Below, piece after piece: positions 5,399 to 5,409 of a stretch of 5,409 bases of DNA. Every line of letters begins with the position of its first letter. Position 1 is the first letter of the stretch. The notes beneath the pieces are model-generated. The model was given only the letters and a program-made list of their open reading frames with translations. It had not been told where the DNA came from and made no database searches. Source of the stretch: CAZCDM01 sp964497475 (lineage in GTDB: Bacteria; Planctomycetota; Phycisphaerae; SM23-33); the NCBI GenBank assembly GCA_964497475.1, contig CAZCDM010000158.1, positions 1-5,409 on the forward strand, written 5' to 3'. The position numbers and the translations under genes were made by a program.

Positions 5399-5409
5399 TG
5401 TCGTTGGCC

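Noticed and set aside
5360..5409. Shifted frame at the end of the lipoprotein gene (LHVVSLA) as the missing C-terminus
   Set aside because: It has a His, but the residues after it do not resemble the family ending, and too little sequence remains to judge.

Overview
This is a GC-rich bacterial chromosomal window with five protein genes and short, structured intergenic regions. The codon style is strongly C-ending. The DnaA sequence, the isolated dnaA gene order (no dnaN, gyrB, rpmH or rnpA next to it) and a dispersed repeat of the 'GTCATTCTGAGCGAAGC' type suggest a planctomycete, possibly Phycisphaerae. That placement is an inference from pattern memory and not a demonstrated assignment.

Layout. 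(1) 74-1546, plus: a secreted protein with a Cache-type sensor domain followed by a domain that resembles the CheD chemoreceptor deamidase. (2) 1560-1679: an imperfect, multi-stem inverted-repeat element between two convergent genes. (3) 1687-1920, minus: a 77-residue Nfu (NifU C-terminal domain) Fe-S protein with a near-perfect -10 box. (4) 2045-2704, plus: trmB, the tRNA m7G46 methyltransferase, divergent from the Nfu gene and probably read from a leaderless transcript. (5) 2705-3015: 311 bases of regulatory DNA holding the dnaA promoter, a 10-base direct repeat, one DnaA-box-like site and a leader able to fold. (6) 3016-4350, plus: dnaA, complete, ended by a strong intrinsic terminator. (7) 4415-4446: a paired, inverted DnaA-box-like motif that also forms an RNA hairpin. 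(8) 4514-5398, plus: a DUF3089-family alpha/beta-hydrolase-like lipoprotein whose nucleophile serine is replaced by phenylalanine.

How the genes fit together. Nfu, TrmB and DnaA are housekeeping functions (Fe-S delivery, tRNA modification, replication initiation). Each appears to have its own promoter, so this is not one operon. The two flanking genes are exported proteins of unknown role. The main points of interest are the Cache plus CheD-like secreted fusion, the probable pseudoenzyme lipoprotein, and the DnaA-box-like sites on both sides of dnaA. No mobile-element gene, CRISPR array, tRNA or rRNA was recognised.
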